Assembly (NCBI GenBank): GCA_037903355.1
Contig: JBAJFE010000005.1
Location: forward strand, 1,674,001 to 1,738,000
Length of the DNA: 64,000 nt
Reading direction: 5' to 3'
Origin: Trichuris trichiura
Taxonomy: Eukaryota > Nematoda > Enoplea > Trichinellida > Trichuridae
Shown: piece by piece, positions 1 to 11,567 of the stretch
Position numbering within the stretch: position 1 is the stretch's first letter
How the letters are laid out: the number at the start of each line of letters is the position of its first letter
Notes under the pieces: generated by a model
What the model was told of the DNA's origin: nothing
The model's database searches: none
What the model saw: only the letters and a program-made list of their open reading frames with translations
Program-made: the position numbers and the translations under genes

Positions 1-808
1 GATCACATTCGGTAGGATAGTAACCAAGGTATATCGAACATGAAAACCTATACACTCGTTAAAACAAATCATGTAGTCGCCACTAAAAATGGCACATCAA
101 AAAGCAAATTTATGCTAAAAACAATGCCTCCTAAAATTGTTTTATCAATTTCTGTGCATTTTAGGGTTCCAAAATCATTTATGCAATGCAATCGGTCTCT
201 GTCCATCGCACATTTCTACACTTTTAGAGAATGTTGAAGTACTGTGGATTCTAATTGGCAGAAAAGTGTATTGCTTTTTTATTTTCTAGGTAAAATTGTT
301 CCTCTTCTACGTTTCCTTTTGCTTACTGAAGAATTTTGATTATTTTTAAGTGAGCATCATCAGATTAAACATTTAAAAACTTGTTGTAATTATATCTTTT
401 AAGGAATAATCATATTTGAAAAAGTTCTTTGCTCCCAACGTTTATACAAGTAAAGTAAACGTCATTCCAATTGAGCAAATACGAACCGTTATTGCAGATC
501 AAGGAAATAGATTGTCAGTTCATTATATCAGCCGGAAGGAACAAACTGTTTGAGTACTTGTTTGCTTAATTCGTATAGTAGATAGTGCTAATGTTTGCAT
601 TTGCAAGATGCACCTTAACCACTTATACGCTTAAACGATGAAATTGTATACTTGCAAGCAGTGTATCAATAGCAATTGGGTTACTTAAACGAACTTTTAT
701 GAGGTCAGTCAGTAATTTGCATACGACTGATGTATTGTAGCCGAGACGCAGACGCTCAACTTCAGTGTTCACTCGTTCCGACTCGCTGAGTAGTTGCTTC
801 TGTCTGAC
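1..808. other. No supported gene
   Basis: AT-rich sequence without a recognisable coding exon. A minus-strand frame at 623-904 is open for 93 codons, but it overlaps a plus-strand candidate and I recognise no family in it. Confidence 0.5.
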
Positions 809-1715
809 TACTGCTGATCGCTGTTGCTTCACTTCAATGGTGAATGCTCTTGGTTGGAGAACCTGTTTGGAAAAGACGAATCGCTGGACAAGAAACCGCG
901 GCATTCTATTGAACCAGTTGAAGAGGCACCGACACCGGGAAGATAGCTTCTGTATCCATTTGACTTCCTATTCATTTTATGAAAACAGGAAGTCAAATGG
1001 ATACAGAAGCTATCTTCCCCAAATGGAAACGATCTGCCATCAGCCAACAATGGTTTCCTGAAGTGCGAAAGTCAGTGGAAAAGAAAATTCAGTAAGTTTC
1101 TCGCCTTAATGGTAATCTTGTTAGCCTGGTCTCATCAGTGCAAGAGATAGACGGAAAGGAAGAATTCTTGAAAAGATGATGGTCGAACGATTTCAACGTT
1201 TCATGCGCTTATACGATGATGTTGCAATGAAGGACGGTGAGTCTTTTAATCTTAGAAATGTTTCCTTTTTTTCAAGTTTAGAGACTCGCTGATCAGCAAC
1301 TTCAAGGAAAGCACCTCTCCGTAGATCGTCACTACTTCTATGTCTATTCTACACTTACGAAAAAGAACGAGGAGCACAAATTTACTAGATGGCGCATCGT
1401 CTAATGGACTGAAAAAGAGGATGACAAGTCAATATGGGACTCATTTTTAAAACGAGAGGACCAAACAGCGCCTTACCAGTGATCGCATCATGTCGCTTGT
1501 CACACGTTACGGAAAAGACGTTCAACAGCTCATTAACTTCACCTTTGAAAGTGAGAAAATAGTCGTTTTTTCTTCATCTTGGCTTTTCCGATATTGTAGG
1601 ATGAAAAGAAAACTGCTGGAAAAAAGGACTTGGATATCTTAGGTCGCTATTCATCCTTCTTATCGACTCGTCAAAAGGTCAAAGGAATGGATATCATACC
1701 TACGGCATAGAGGAC
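809..1715 (+). pseudogene. Possible decayed multi-exon gene, family unknown
   Basis: Several short plus-strand blocks look like protein and are bounded by plausible splice sites. One is at about 809-950. A second at 1018-1091 ends in a GTAAGT donor. A third at 1139-1236 ends in GTGAGT. A fourth begins near 1282 and carries in-frame TAA at 1402-1404 and a TGA further on, and another frame near 1485-1715 also looks coding. The third and fourth blocks cannot be joined in phase with the visible acceptor. A perfect 33-bp inverted repeat (937-1019) sits between the first two. The products are lysine and arginine rich and I recognise no domain. This could be a pseudogene, a decayed mobile element, or chance open frames. 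Confidence 0.22.
937..1019. repeat. Perfect 33-bp inverted repeat (hairpin)
   Basis: Positions 937-969 are the exact reverse complement of 987-1019, with a 17-nt loop at 970-986. The arms start GGGAAGATAG and end CTATCTTCCC. The arms show no mismatch, so the hairpin is either young, under constraint, or an assembly or cloning artefact. Confidence 0.9.
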
Positions 1716-1759
1716 TCATGATCTCCAATCCCGTTGTTGGATATGGATTGATCTCAGAT

Positions 1760-2000
1760 CATTGTCTCAGCCACCATCTCTCCTTTTCTGGCTATTTTCT
1801 GAGTCTAATCTGTCTCAGCAGATCTCTCATCGATCTTTCGGCACACGAGCTGAGTCTGTTCACTCACTCTCGGCTTGTGTTCTCTCATTCTCTATGTTGG
1901 TCTGTTCATTCTCTCTCTCTTTTTCTTTCTCAGCAGATCTGTCATCTATCTTTCGGTAAACGAGCTGAGTCTGCTCACTGTCTCAGTCTGTCATTCGCTA
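1760..2000. repeat. Diverged tandem duplication, period about 115 bp
   Basis: A CT-rich stretch in which the block starting CAGCAGATCT recurs at 1816 and 1931. Each copy is followed by a similar TCTTTCGG...ACGAGCTGAGTCTG segment. The copies differ at many positions. Three plus-strand frames stay open through it, which is expected for a CT-rich repeat and is not evidence of a gene. Confidence 0.6.
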
Positions 2001-2169
2001 GTCTGGTCATTTTTCTGGGATCCAGGTTACTTCGGTGCGACTGCGAGACCCGGTTCCTACACGCATCGGGAGGTGAGACCCGGCCGTCGGTTCCGGTATT
2101 GTATATTTTCTGGTAAAAAGGCCGGATGGGCGCCATTTTTAAGTCTTTGCTTACTTAGTGATTGTTTCG

Positions 2170-2490
2170 AGTGACCTTTCCCCTGGCGTGATTTTTTTAC
2201 TCACGTGGTACCTTCCACATTACCACGTTTCGAGTGACAACCTCTCATGCGATCATTTTGACATGCAACTTTTGGAGTACCCCTCACGCGGTCATTCTGA
2301 CATGCACTTTTGAGGGTACCCTACGCATGCGATCATTTCGACATGATCTACAGGGGTACTCTCGCATGCGATGACTTTGACAAGCGGTTCGAGACTACCC
2401 CCTGATGCAATGACTTCGACATGCACTTTTCAGTGATCTCCTGCATGCAACGTGTTGGATGCTACTATTCGTGTAACACCCTCATGAGAC
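2170..2490. repeat. Tandem array of about six diverged units, period 39-41 bp
   Basis: Units share a core like CATGCGATCATTTTGACATG followed by a variable part ending in TACCCC. Core GATCATT/GGTCATT/GATGACT occurs near 2251, 2290, 2331, 2370 and 2409. Looser relatives of the same words continue to about 2960. The copies are strongly diverged, as in an old minisatellite. Confidence 0.65.
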
Positions 2491-2959
2491 GATTTTATGA
2501 ACTTGCAGCAGACAGTTGATATGACCCAATTTCATTCAAAAACGTTCATAGGAGTCTTACTTTCCATGCAGAGATACTACGTAGAGGGTGACTCCATTTC
2601 GTGCGACGAACTTGTTAACAATGACAAGTTTCACGCTGAATCATTATACTGTCTGCATGGACCTTTCATGCTGCAATATTTAAGCCCGTGGGACGCAAAG
2701 GCAACATGCCAATGTCAGAACATCCATCCGCATAGGGGTCATACACTCCATACCCATCTAATATGTATGCCTTACTTCCGCTCATTCATCTAGGAGTCAT
2801 ACCCTTTATTAGAATTCTGTATGCAAGCTACAATACTCCATTAGATATTTTAGACCCATGTGAGCAAAATTCATACTTTCCATGCAGGGATAGTACTAGA
2901 AGAATGGTATCGCTCCACGGGTTACAAGCAAGTTATACAACTCATGCATGATACGATCA

Positions 2960-5900
2960 TTTTTATACATTCAGATGTTGTACCTTTTACGAATAAGCAA
3001 CATGCAGTCGATTCTTATCAGAAAAGGTACGATATAGGATCCCAATGTTACAGGAAAAGATGTTTCAGGAAAGTACAGGTCCATTCTTCAGTGTAAGGAT
3101 GACAGAAGAAGGCATCAAAATTGGTGTCCATGTGTTCTGGTTTTGAACTTTCATCTCTTATTTGAAGTCCTCTCTACACCTTAAGTGTATCAAATTTTGT
3201 CCTGTCGCGCTTGTCGTTGATCTGGATGTTTTCTTGTTGTCTTTGTAACAGTAGTCCTCCTATTCTTATGCTTGTCCCTGCTGGTTTCATCTGCTAGCAC
3301 TGCGTAACCTTGCGTGAGCTCTTCGATTCCCACTGACGTATTGAACTCTTGAATTCGTGACCTTTTTATTTTCTTCTTCCGACAACAAAGCTTGCGCTTT
3401 TTATCCTTTCTCGAAATGATCCCCACTGCTCACAATTGACCAATCGAGTTCACACATAGTATTTTGTCATGTTTGCTCTCATTGTGCCAAACGAGTTGTC
3501 ATTCTCCGACTTTGCTTTCCTTGTAATCGCGTCCTTGACAAACGATTCGTCGATTGTGTCCTTGTAAACATATAGCCATTGCAGATAATTTTAGCCAATA
3601 TAACCCTGCAACTCCCACACCGTACCTCCCCTAATGAAAACCTACAGGCTCACAACCGGAATCCTATTTTCATACGTGCGGAGATTATTATCCCTTGCAG
3701 TTGAAATTACATGCATGCTCAAGTTATAGCTTTCATGCATAAGCAGCACACCAGTCCAAAGAATCTAGGTTGTAGTATGAAATATGTACATGTTGGACAC
3801 AACATCTATGGACAAGCAAAATGTGAAAGCACTAAACCTATACCGTGCTATGATTAAATACATGCGGGTGTCGCACAAATAGATATATGAGATCACTGTC
3901 ACGCAATGAAACCATGTATGAGACTTCAATGTTGTTATCACCAAAAAATATCCCTGGCATGCAAACATTATTTCTTACCAATGGAACGGAGTGTCGTGTA
4001 GTTCTTCCCATAAGTTCTGACTTCTGGCTGAAACTGGATGCCCTACCAACGTATGGATGGGCGGTTATTAGTGCAAAACGAGACAAGACTTTGCCAAGTC
4101 ATTGAGAACAATGCGCACTGCTTTGGGTCGATTTTACTTTGGCATTTCACCCGAAGGACCTCCCAAAAATTCTTTATTTCATTGTCCAATTCAGCATGCA
4201 AAATATATAATGCAATAGTGTCGCAATCAAAGAAACAGCTGCAAGTGTTGTTTTTCCCTGAAGATAATTCACTATCTGTCCATGGGACAAAAGCAATTCT
4301 TTTGCAACAAAGAAAAAGACAGTTTACCGCAGAGTCAGCTTTCATCATACCCATATGAAAGGAAAGAACTTTTTCTGTGAGCAGTACAGATGCTGAACTC
4401 GTGTTAGCTGAAAGTCAGTGTTTTTCAAGTAGTACTTACGAAGTCTTCATTAACTGATTCAGTTTTTTGTGTCCATTATTGCGAATTCTAATACGTCCAG
4501 TTCATGTTAAATTTTATCAACTTTTTACTCATCGCTTCCATTGTTATTAACCATTTCCGTTGAGTTTCTCGAAAATTTCATCATGAAATTCTTCAAACGC
4601 TGGATGAGGCACCACTTTAGATTACCTAAAAATTGAAAAGAACGGTTCAGTTCATCAACTTTACATCATCAATGCAGAACTACTAAACCTATCTACTCAC
4701 TATTATAGAGAACTTACGACGATGGTGATACTAATGGTATACCACTCTCCGTATGACATTAGTAAGCACATTTTCATGACGACCTAACAATATGCAAATC
4801 GACAGCAGCTAATAACGATCGTTATCTGATCTGCGATGTAACAAAGATAACACGAAGCGCTTACTTTAGCTCGGCCAGGGAACGATTTGACCTGATTTTC
4901 TTGTTTACATTCCTTTGGAGTAGTCCCTTCAGGCATACTAATAGGCTAATTCGCCTCTATTGCGTTTCTTTTCTGTTTGAGGAGCGAATTGGTGTGCCTT
5001 TGGTTGTTCACACATTTTTGAGTCAGTTCCCTCCGGGAAGATCATCTGGAACATTACTTTTAGTTTATTCAAAACGAAATATTTTTTCTTTCTTACCTTT
5101 TTATGAAGCTTCATTTTTCCATTTGCACTTCTTTCCAATCCTGAAATGCTTTTACCGTACACTAAGAACGTTACTTACAAATACTATTTAGGGGAAAGCA
5201 ATTTTTTCTTCTAACAACATGTGACCATTTCTTCGTTTCATAGTGTTAAACTGAAATAAAAACGTTCTACATTAGTAGCTCATACCTATTCGCTTCTTTT
5301 TGACTTCTTCTTGCTATCCATTTGGTGATTCTAGTGTTTTCGTGAACAACAAATACTTCAACTACAAATGGAACTTCTTAAAATCGACTTACCTTGTCAG
5401 CAACAATTCCTAGAAAAACCAAAGTTTCTGAAACATCGGTTGCTGTTAACCTGAAAGCGATCTTCCAATTTCATTCGCATTAGAATCAAACGTAAAGAGC
5501 TCAAGGTTCTTCTGACTGTAAGTGTACCTTGCCGTCAACATTTACTCTTTATCCGGATATGCGACCAGCTGAGAGATCACACTTCTGCGTAACAATTCAA
5601 ATTGTTTATTGCAAAAGGAAAAGCGAAGCCTTCAAGGGGAATCACTTCAGAAGGGAGCAGACGGAAATACGACAACGGCAGAAAGCTGTGATACGTGAAC
5701 ACAAATATTCTCAATCTCAAACCCACTATCATTCTCTCTCCTACCCGACATATATAAATCTCAGGGGGAGCTCAGAAGGGAAAACTGATGGATACCACAA
5801 GCTGAAACCTCTCCCGCGCATACTCACTTACTAACTTACCAATTTTCCCGTCAAGAAGTTATCAACCTTCAAGACCTTACGCCGTCCAACTTCTAGGTCA

Positions 5901-8770
5901 TTTCCGTGAACACAGACCGGAACAGGACAGCAATTTCTACCACATCCCACTACTTATTCCCAACCCACTATTCCCTATTGGATGTGAACCCCGTATGCAT
6001 GCTGGAACCCATAGTGCCTACCCTCACCCGGTTAACCTCCTTACGCATTGATCTTTTTCTTTTCCATTTTTCTCTTGCTTTTCTTACTCATTTTGTTGTC
6101 CCTGTTGGCAGAGCTGCTCTGATTTTTCTTCCGTCCTCATTGTGCTCTTCCGTCGGTCGCTGTGGTTCCTAAACACGGAGCCTTTAATTTTATGAAACGC
6201 TTGACTGCAAACGTGACAGAAAAGACACGCGCCAAATGATATTCTATTCACGGAAAGACGCAAAATTCAGGCGTAGAAATTTTATTAATGGAATCAACAA
6301 ATTCTTTTTTCTATGTTTCCCAAAGTTTTCAGGACTTGGCCAGGTCCAGTCGTCAGCAAATCAGCAGTCGCCTACTCGACCAGTTTTCCTGAAAAAGGAA
6401 TGCTTGCCACAGAAAATCGATTTGACAAAATGTACTCATCTTTTGCAGAACAGGGCCAAATTTCTTGAAAGTCGAACTACAAACGCAACATTAAGATCAT
6501 TTCGTTTCACATGAACAACATGCGACTGCTACGACATCCCTTCATGCTGTAACATGCATACGTGAAGGAGTCGCACGACAATGCTCAACAACATTCACTT
6601 TGTCTCTTTTTAAATTGATCCACACAGCCATTTGGCAATTCTGCAGACCTAAAAATGCAATCTTTATCACGCGAATTTGACTTGCTGCAAGGGAATTATT
6701 TTATCAGGAACATTCGCCAACGCCGTCGTTATCTCCATGTCGGCAGACTAAAGCGATAAGATTAAATTATTCACAGTGCTCTTCCACACGTACCAAAATA
6801 GGAATATGAATGCCAGCTTTTTTTGCTCTATTCATCAGCTAGAAAACCTTGTCGCATTTCCTTGAATGAGGAACAATTAACACACAAAATTCCTTTGCTG
6901 TGAAGGGGACACCATATGCTAATGACCACATGTGCATTGTCAACCTGAAAGAGTAAAAAGTTATATTAATAAAACTTTTTATTTTACTTACAGGAACAGC
7001 AATACCTGTTTATCATTTCGGCAAACAGATTTTTTATCGGTCCGTTGACGATAGGATGAGACGAGTCCGGAAAGCTCAGAGAAACATTGCCGCGAACTCG
7101 TTTTTGTCAAACGAGTTCTTTCGGTAAATAACATTTCGACATAAAGACAGAAAAAATAGCAAACAAAAAGTGCGGGGTCAAAATAAGGAACTGTGTAAAA
7201 CACAGCTGCGAGTAACGAAAAAGGAGGGAGAGCGATTACAGTTCGGCCGTTTTCGTCGACGAAGAATGACCTCGAATTTACTTTGCTCTACTCACGTCGA
7301 TGCTTATTATGCAAATGTAACCGTGACCGATAAACCTTTAAACTGTTTACTTATCTTTTCCAAGACTGCTTGACTACACCATGTAGATCATTAGTAAGAT
7401 TATGCAAGGTGATCCGTGTCTACAAATCACTCTTCACTCTGTTTTCATATACGCACAAAGCTGAAAAATCAATCTAAACCATATGGTGTACTCAAAACTA
7501 CAAGTTTTCTGCAACATAATGGGTAGTCTGTCCAAATTAATATAGTCAAAAATACACAACGTAGGTTCAATATGAAACAATATCAGTATATGATGCGTTT
7601 TTCTTCTGTGGTTTTCGTCCACAATAGCAGATTCAATTTTCTGATCGTTAATACAGCGTATGATGAGTGCAGAAGGGAGACTATACGTGAGAAAATTCTA
7701 TTCATGAAATAATAACGTACCACAAATTTTCGTAATGAAAAGAACTTCTTTCATTTTACAGAAAGTAGCACAATAAAGCCGTGTTAGCAATCATCAATTT
7801 CAATTGTTCAATTAACAGTTAGCGATGACAGGAGAAAGAAATTACTGATTAGTTTCCATTCACGTTAAGACATGCCTCAGTTTTCTGCTTCCGCTAAGTG
7901 AAAGATAGACTGCATAAAACATTTAACGGTAAATTTTTTTTCAAAGTTCACATGCACGATGATTATGGATTTCAGCACAACTGTGAAAAGGAAAGCTTTG
8001 AAACGAAGAATTGTTAAACTACTGTGACGTTCACGTTCATAGACATCACGACCAAGCACACGAAATCAAAATAATAAGAATAAACCGCACGATTAAAACT
8101 TCGACGTCTCATAAACCACATCAATGTTTGGATGATGTCTTCACGGTATTTGTTCATTTAATGAAGACTACAAAGAGATACAATGATGGATCAATGCATA
8201 CGACAAAGCGCTCTTCTCTTCATCGGCAACCTTTTTAATCGATGAGCTGTTCTTAACTGGTCTCATTAGGAACATAGCTGATAACAAAAATCATGGATTT
8301 CGAAAGCTCCAAAAATTTTGTCATAGTCATCAAGAACAAACGGGCACAACATTTGCAACGAATGCATAGTAGTTTCGTTGCTGTTTCCGAAATAATGAAA
8401 CTGTTTTATACCTTTGGGAAGCGTTTACTCCCGCCAGGAATACAAATTTCTGGCGCGCAAACGCTCTGCTCTTTACGATTGGGAAAAGTTTCTGTCATTT
8501 ACGATTAAACAGAAAGCTTTCGAAAAAAATAGCTTACCATAAAAACTTGCAAAAAAAATCGAAGTGGGAAATATTGGTTCCCTTGGGCTTGGTCGAATTG
8601 CGTACCGGTTACCTGAAGAATGAACCTACGAGCTCTTTAAGCAATTACAGTATACCTAAATATTTCTTTCCTCGTTTAAAACTTTGAATCGGCAGGAATT
8701 GTTTGCGTGACGCACTGCTAGAAAAAAGATTTTTCTGCGGTCACATTTTTTTATTAATCTTTCTTGCCTC
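2960..8770. other. Long stretch without a supported gene
   Basis: About 5.8 kb, AT-rich. Open frames occur on both strands around 3.84-4.36 kb (plus 3887-4105 and 4038-4358, minus 4043-4354), and short ones at 5.5-6.5 kb and 8293-8508. None shows a family I recognise or a convincing exon chain. Part may be upstream sequence of the ribosomal protein gene at 8825. Confidence 0.4.
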
Positions 8771-8824
8771 TTCGTGCAAGTTTCTGATTTTGTTACCAAT
8801 ATCAAACAAGCGGTTTCAATCACA

Positions 8825-9277
8825 ATGAGCCTACCTGTGTGTACATTTTGCGGTGTTCTTGGAAATTTGGTTACTCGGCTATTTGCGTCGCCATTTTCCG
8901 GACCGCTAGGACAGAGCGTTCGGTGGAAAAACTTGTTCGAAATGCACCTGCGTGCCGGGCGACCAAAGCGTCGTCCTCAGCCGAAGTCACCCATTTCTGG
9001 CCACCCGCAAATGCGAGGCGTCGTCTTGAAGGTGCTGATCAAGAAGCCAAAAAAGCCCAACTCTGCAAACCGGAAATGCGTCCTTGTAAGGCTAACGAAC
9101 GGAAAAGAGACGGTCGCCTGGATTCCTGGAGAAGGACATAATCTTCAGGAGCATAGTCAAGTGTTGGTTGAAGGCGGTCGTAAGCCGGATTTAATAGGCG
9201 TAAAAATACGCGTTATAAGGGGTAAACTAGATTGTGCCCCCGTGATCAAAGAGAGTCTGATTCTTCTTTCTTCATAA
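8825..9277 (+). CDS. MRPS12: Mitochondrial ribosomal protein S12 (uS12m)
   Basis: Single-exon gene for a 150-residue uS12 protein of the mitochondrial small ribosomal subunit, where this family lies at the decoding centre. The first 45 residues or so are an N-terminal extension with few acidic residues, consistent with a mitochondrial presequence. The body carries the family's conserved stretches: [22 protein letters not shown], then [19 protein letters not shown] and RGKLD, with the KKPNSA decoding-loop motif int act. I chose the ATG at 8825; an upstream in-frame GTG at 8774 is a poor eukaryotic start. Human MRPS12 is about 138 residues, so the length fits. An ATTAAA poly(A)-like signal lies at 9295-9300, and cardiolipin synthase, also mitochondrial, starts 131 nt further on the same strand, so co-transcription is possible but unproven. 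Confidence 0.96.
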   Translation: MSLPVCTFCGVLGNLVTRLFASPFSGPLGQSVRWKNLFEMHLRAGRPKRRPQPKSPISGHPQMRGVVLKVLIKKPKKPNSANRKCVLVRLTNGKETVAWIPGEGHNLQEHSQVLVEGGRKPDLIGVKIRVIRGKLDCAPVIKESLILLSS

Positions 9278-9408
9278 ATCTTCATTCTTCCGCAATTAAA
9301 TGATTTTCCATTTATTGTTTTCTTTATTGCTTCATCACGTAGGCATTCCTATACATAATGCCATTTTTATTTTAATTTTTAATACTCTCTAATTCGCACA
9401 GCATACAA

Positions 9409-10448
9409 ATGCTTGTGGGGCATTTTTTAAACTATTACCCATGCTTACGAGCTGTCCTGCGTCTGTCCAATTCGCACAGAAAATGTTGGTCCCTCAAGGC
9501 TGCATACGCAATTCGCCTTGGTCCTAATGGTCTACTTAAGAAGACCATTCGAACGCTGAGTGCTCCACAGTCCAGTAAGAAGGTTGGTATTACTTCGGAC
9601 TCGCCGCAAAGAGAAAAGGTGTTCACTATTCCAAACTTACTTTGCTCAGCAAGGATAGCGGCATCCCCTTTGCTTGGCTATTTGGTAGTATGCGGTGCCT
9701 ATGGTCCTGCATTGGCATTATTTTCAGTGGCGGGAGCTACAGACTTGGTAATTACTAAGGTATAATAATGAAGAAATGACCGTTGTGTTTATTTGAGCTC
9801 GATGGACTCATTGCACGCTATGTGCCGGGTCAGGGAACCATACTGGGCACTATGATTGATCCGCTTGCTGATAAAATCCTACTGTCAACATTGTTCGTCA
9901 CTTTGACTTATGTCCATTTAATTCCAGGTACGTTTCAGTCGGCAAGTTTTGAGACGTTACGACAAACAAGCATTTACGGATTCAGTACCACTGACTGTAC
10001 TGGTTCTCTCCAGAGATACAGCTTTAATATTTGCCAGTATCTTCATTCGACTGAAATCCATATCAGCTGAGAGTGGTAAGTCGTGGCGTACATTTTTTGA
10101 CATTACAAAGCCGGTGGTTGTCATTACACCTTCTTTGATCAGTAAGGCGAGTGTGAAGATAGTACAAATAACAGATTAGATTAGAATATGCCGTATGCTT
10201 TAGGTCAACACTTTTCTTCAAATTGGTTTAGTCTGCATCACACTTGCGGCTCCTGTATGGAACATCGAATGCTCACATTTACTTAGGACGCTTTGGTAGT
10301 ATTGGGTAGTTAAAGAATGGGGACTAGCAATGTCCAACCTTTATTTAGGTACTTGACCGGTGCAACCACGGTTGGGTCAGGTATTGGCTATGCGTTCTCA
10401 AAAACCGCGCTTCGAAAATTGAATGGTGAAAATAGGCCAGCTAATTAA
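9409..10448 (+). CDS. CRLS1: Cardiolipin synthase (CDP-alcohol phosphatidyltransferase type)
   Basis: Joins phosphatidylglycerol and CDP-diacylglycerol to make cardiolipin in the inner mitochondrial membrane. Exons: 9409-9747, 9798-9927, 9986-10146, 10204-10295, 10349-10448; 273 residues, in frame throughout. Human CRLS1 is 301. The N-terminal 80 residues or so look like a presequence. The CDP-alcohol phosphotransferase motif D-x2-D-G-x2-A-R...G-x3-D-x3-D spans the first junction: DLLDGLIAR, then GTMIDPLAD, with all aspartates present. ISK-VNT and a C-terminal aromatic segment also match the family. The third intron (10147-10203) starts GCGAGT, so it is a GC-AG intron; the nearby GT donors break the frame. 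The gene is tail to tail with GNPNAT1, 176 nt away. Confidence 0.95.
10147..10203 (+). other. GC-AG intron of cardiolipin synthase
   Basis: Donor AAG|GCGAGT, acceptor TTTAG, 57 nt, phase 0. It joins LISK to VNTF, which matches the family's ISKVNT. The neighbouring GT sites (GTAAGG at 10142, GTGTGA at 10151) put the next exon out of frame. Confidence 0.85.
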
Positions 10449-10624
10449 AACAATGATATTTGTGCAAATGTGTTTCTTCCGTGCGCCCCAAAACAGTAAA
10501 CTTAACAAAAAGGAATACTAGATGTGAACAGAGAAAACAAAGCTTAAAAACAGAATTTGGAATAAGAATAACCCAGTGAATTGAACAACAATCCCAAAGC
10601 TAACACTGTTACCTAATTGTTGAT

Positions 10625-11567
10625 CTAAGCGGAAGGGGAAAAACGCTGCACCAAAAAGTTACTATTCCCTTCCTCCTTCTGAAATCCGAACTGCTCGTAG
10701 TATGGAACCAATTCGTCTTTGCACTCTAACGACACTTTGTAGCAACGTAAATGCTTGGCCAGTTGACGAAGTGATTCCAAAAGTCTACAAATGGACAAAC
10801 GGCATTCCTCAGCCGGTCAGCTGAAAAATATATACAATTTTCCAAGTTGGCGACTACGGTAGTCGCGGAGTACGACCAGATCTTCCAGCCGCCCACGCGC
10901 GCCGCACGAATGAATGAACTTGTGCTCGAGAACTAGCGAACATGTGGCAACAATGAGCTTTTTGGTAGTATCCTCGACAACCACTATGTAGTACGTGTCT
11001 GTGCGATTCTGAATCAGTCTGAATTGTTCTGAAAAAGGGAAGTTTTAATCGCAATTGGATCAAAGAACAGTTAAACTAAACAAATTTGACCTTTGCACCG
11101 TCTGACAAGATCGGCGGTACCGTATTCGAAAAAATCATTCATTACGCTTAAACAAAAAACGTACCAATAAAGTTGTCAAAGCTGACATTGCCTATATCCG
11201 TAAGCTGCGAAAGCAGTTCCAAATAACCTGCGTTCAGATAGCTTGTAAAATCGAGAATGCTCGAAGATACGTTGTTTTCACCTTTGTTTACATCCGTTAT
11301 GTGCAACGGCCGCATCACCAGTCCATCGCCGGGTCGAAATATGTTATCCACTTGACGTATATTGCACTTCGCCTTTCTCAGGTCGACGCACTTGAGCAAA
11401 GAAATGTCAAAAAGATCACCGTCAACGTAGTACGGCGTCCTTTGGGGAAATCCGATATTCTATTGCGAAAGTACAATAGACAAAAGACAAAACTTCAGAT
11501 TACATACTATCTCTTCGCTTGTTGGAAAATTTCTTCCCGTAAATTCACGAGGGAAAGGAAAATCCAT
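10625..11567 (-). CDS. GNPNAT1: Glucosamine-6-phosphate N-acetyltransferase
   Basis: Transfers acetyl from acetyl-CoA to glucosamine-6-phosphate in the hexosamine (UDP-GlcNAc) pathway; supplies chitin, glycan and GPI synthesis. Exons in order of transcription: 11508-11567, 11282-11459, 11165-11227, 10836-11028, 10625-10784; 217 residues, in frame. The GNAT fold is clear. PGDGLVMRPLHITDVNKG leads into YLELLSQLTDIG, then YYIVVVEDTT, LEHKFIHSCGARGRLEDLVV, and the acetyl-CoA loop RSRQLGKL. The end is LECKDELVPYYEQFGF, typical of the family. Human GNPNAT1 is 184 residues; the extra length is an N-terminal extension of about 30. The 3' end is convergent with cardiolipin synthase (stops 176 nt apart). 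Confidence 0.95.

Noticed and set aside
623..904. 93-codon minus-strand frame as a gene
   Set aside because: No recognisable content, overlaps coding-like sequence on the other strand, and its upstream part lies in the hairpin.
1718..2174. Serine and leucine rich plus-strand frames
   Set aside because: Three frames are open at once because the sequence is a CT-rich repeat.
2376..2395. GGTTCGAGAC as a tRNA B box
   Set aside because: No A box upstream; it falls within the 39-bp repeat array.
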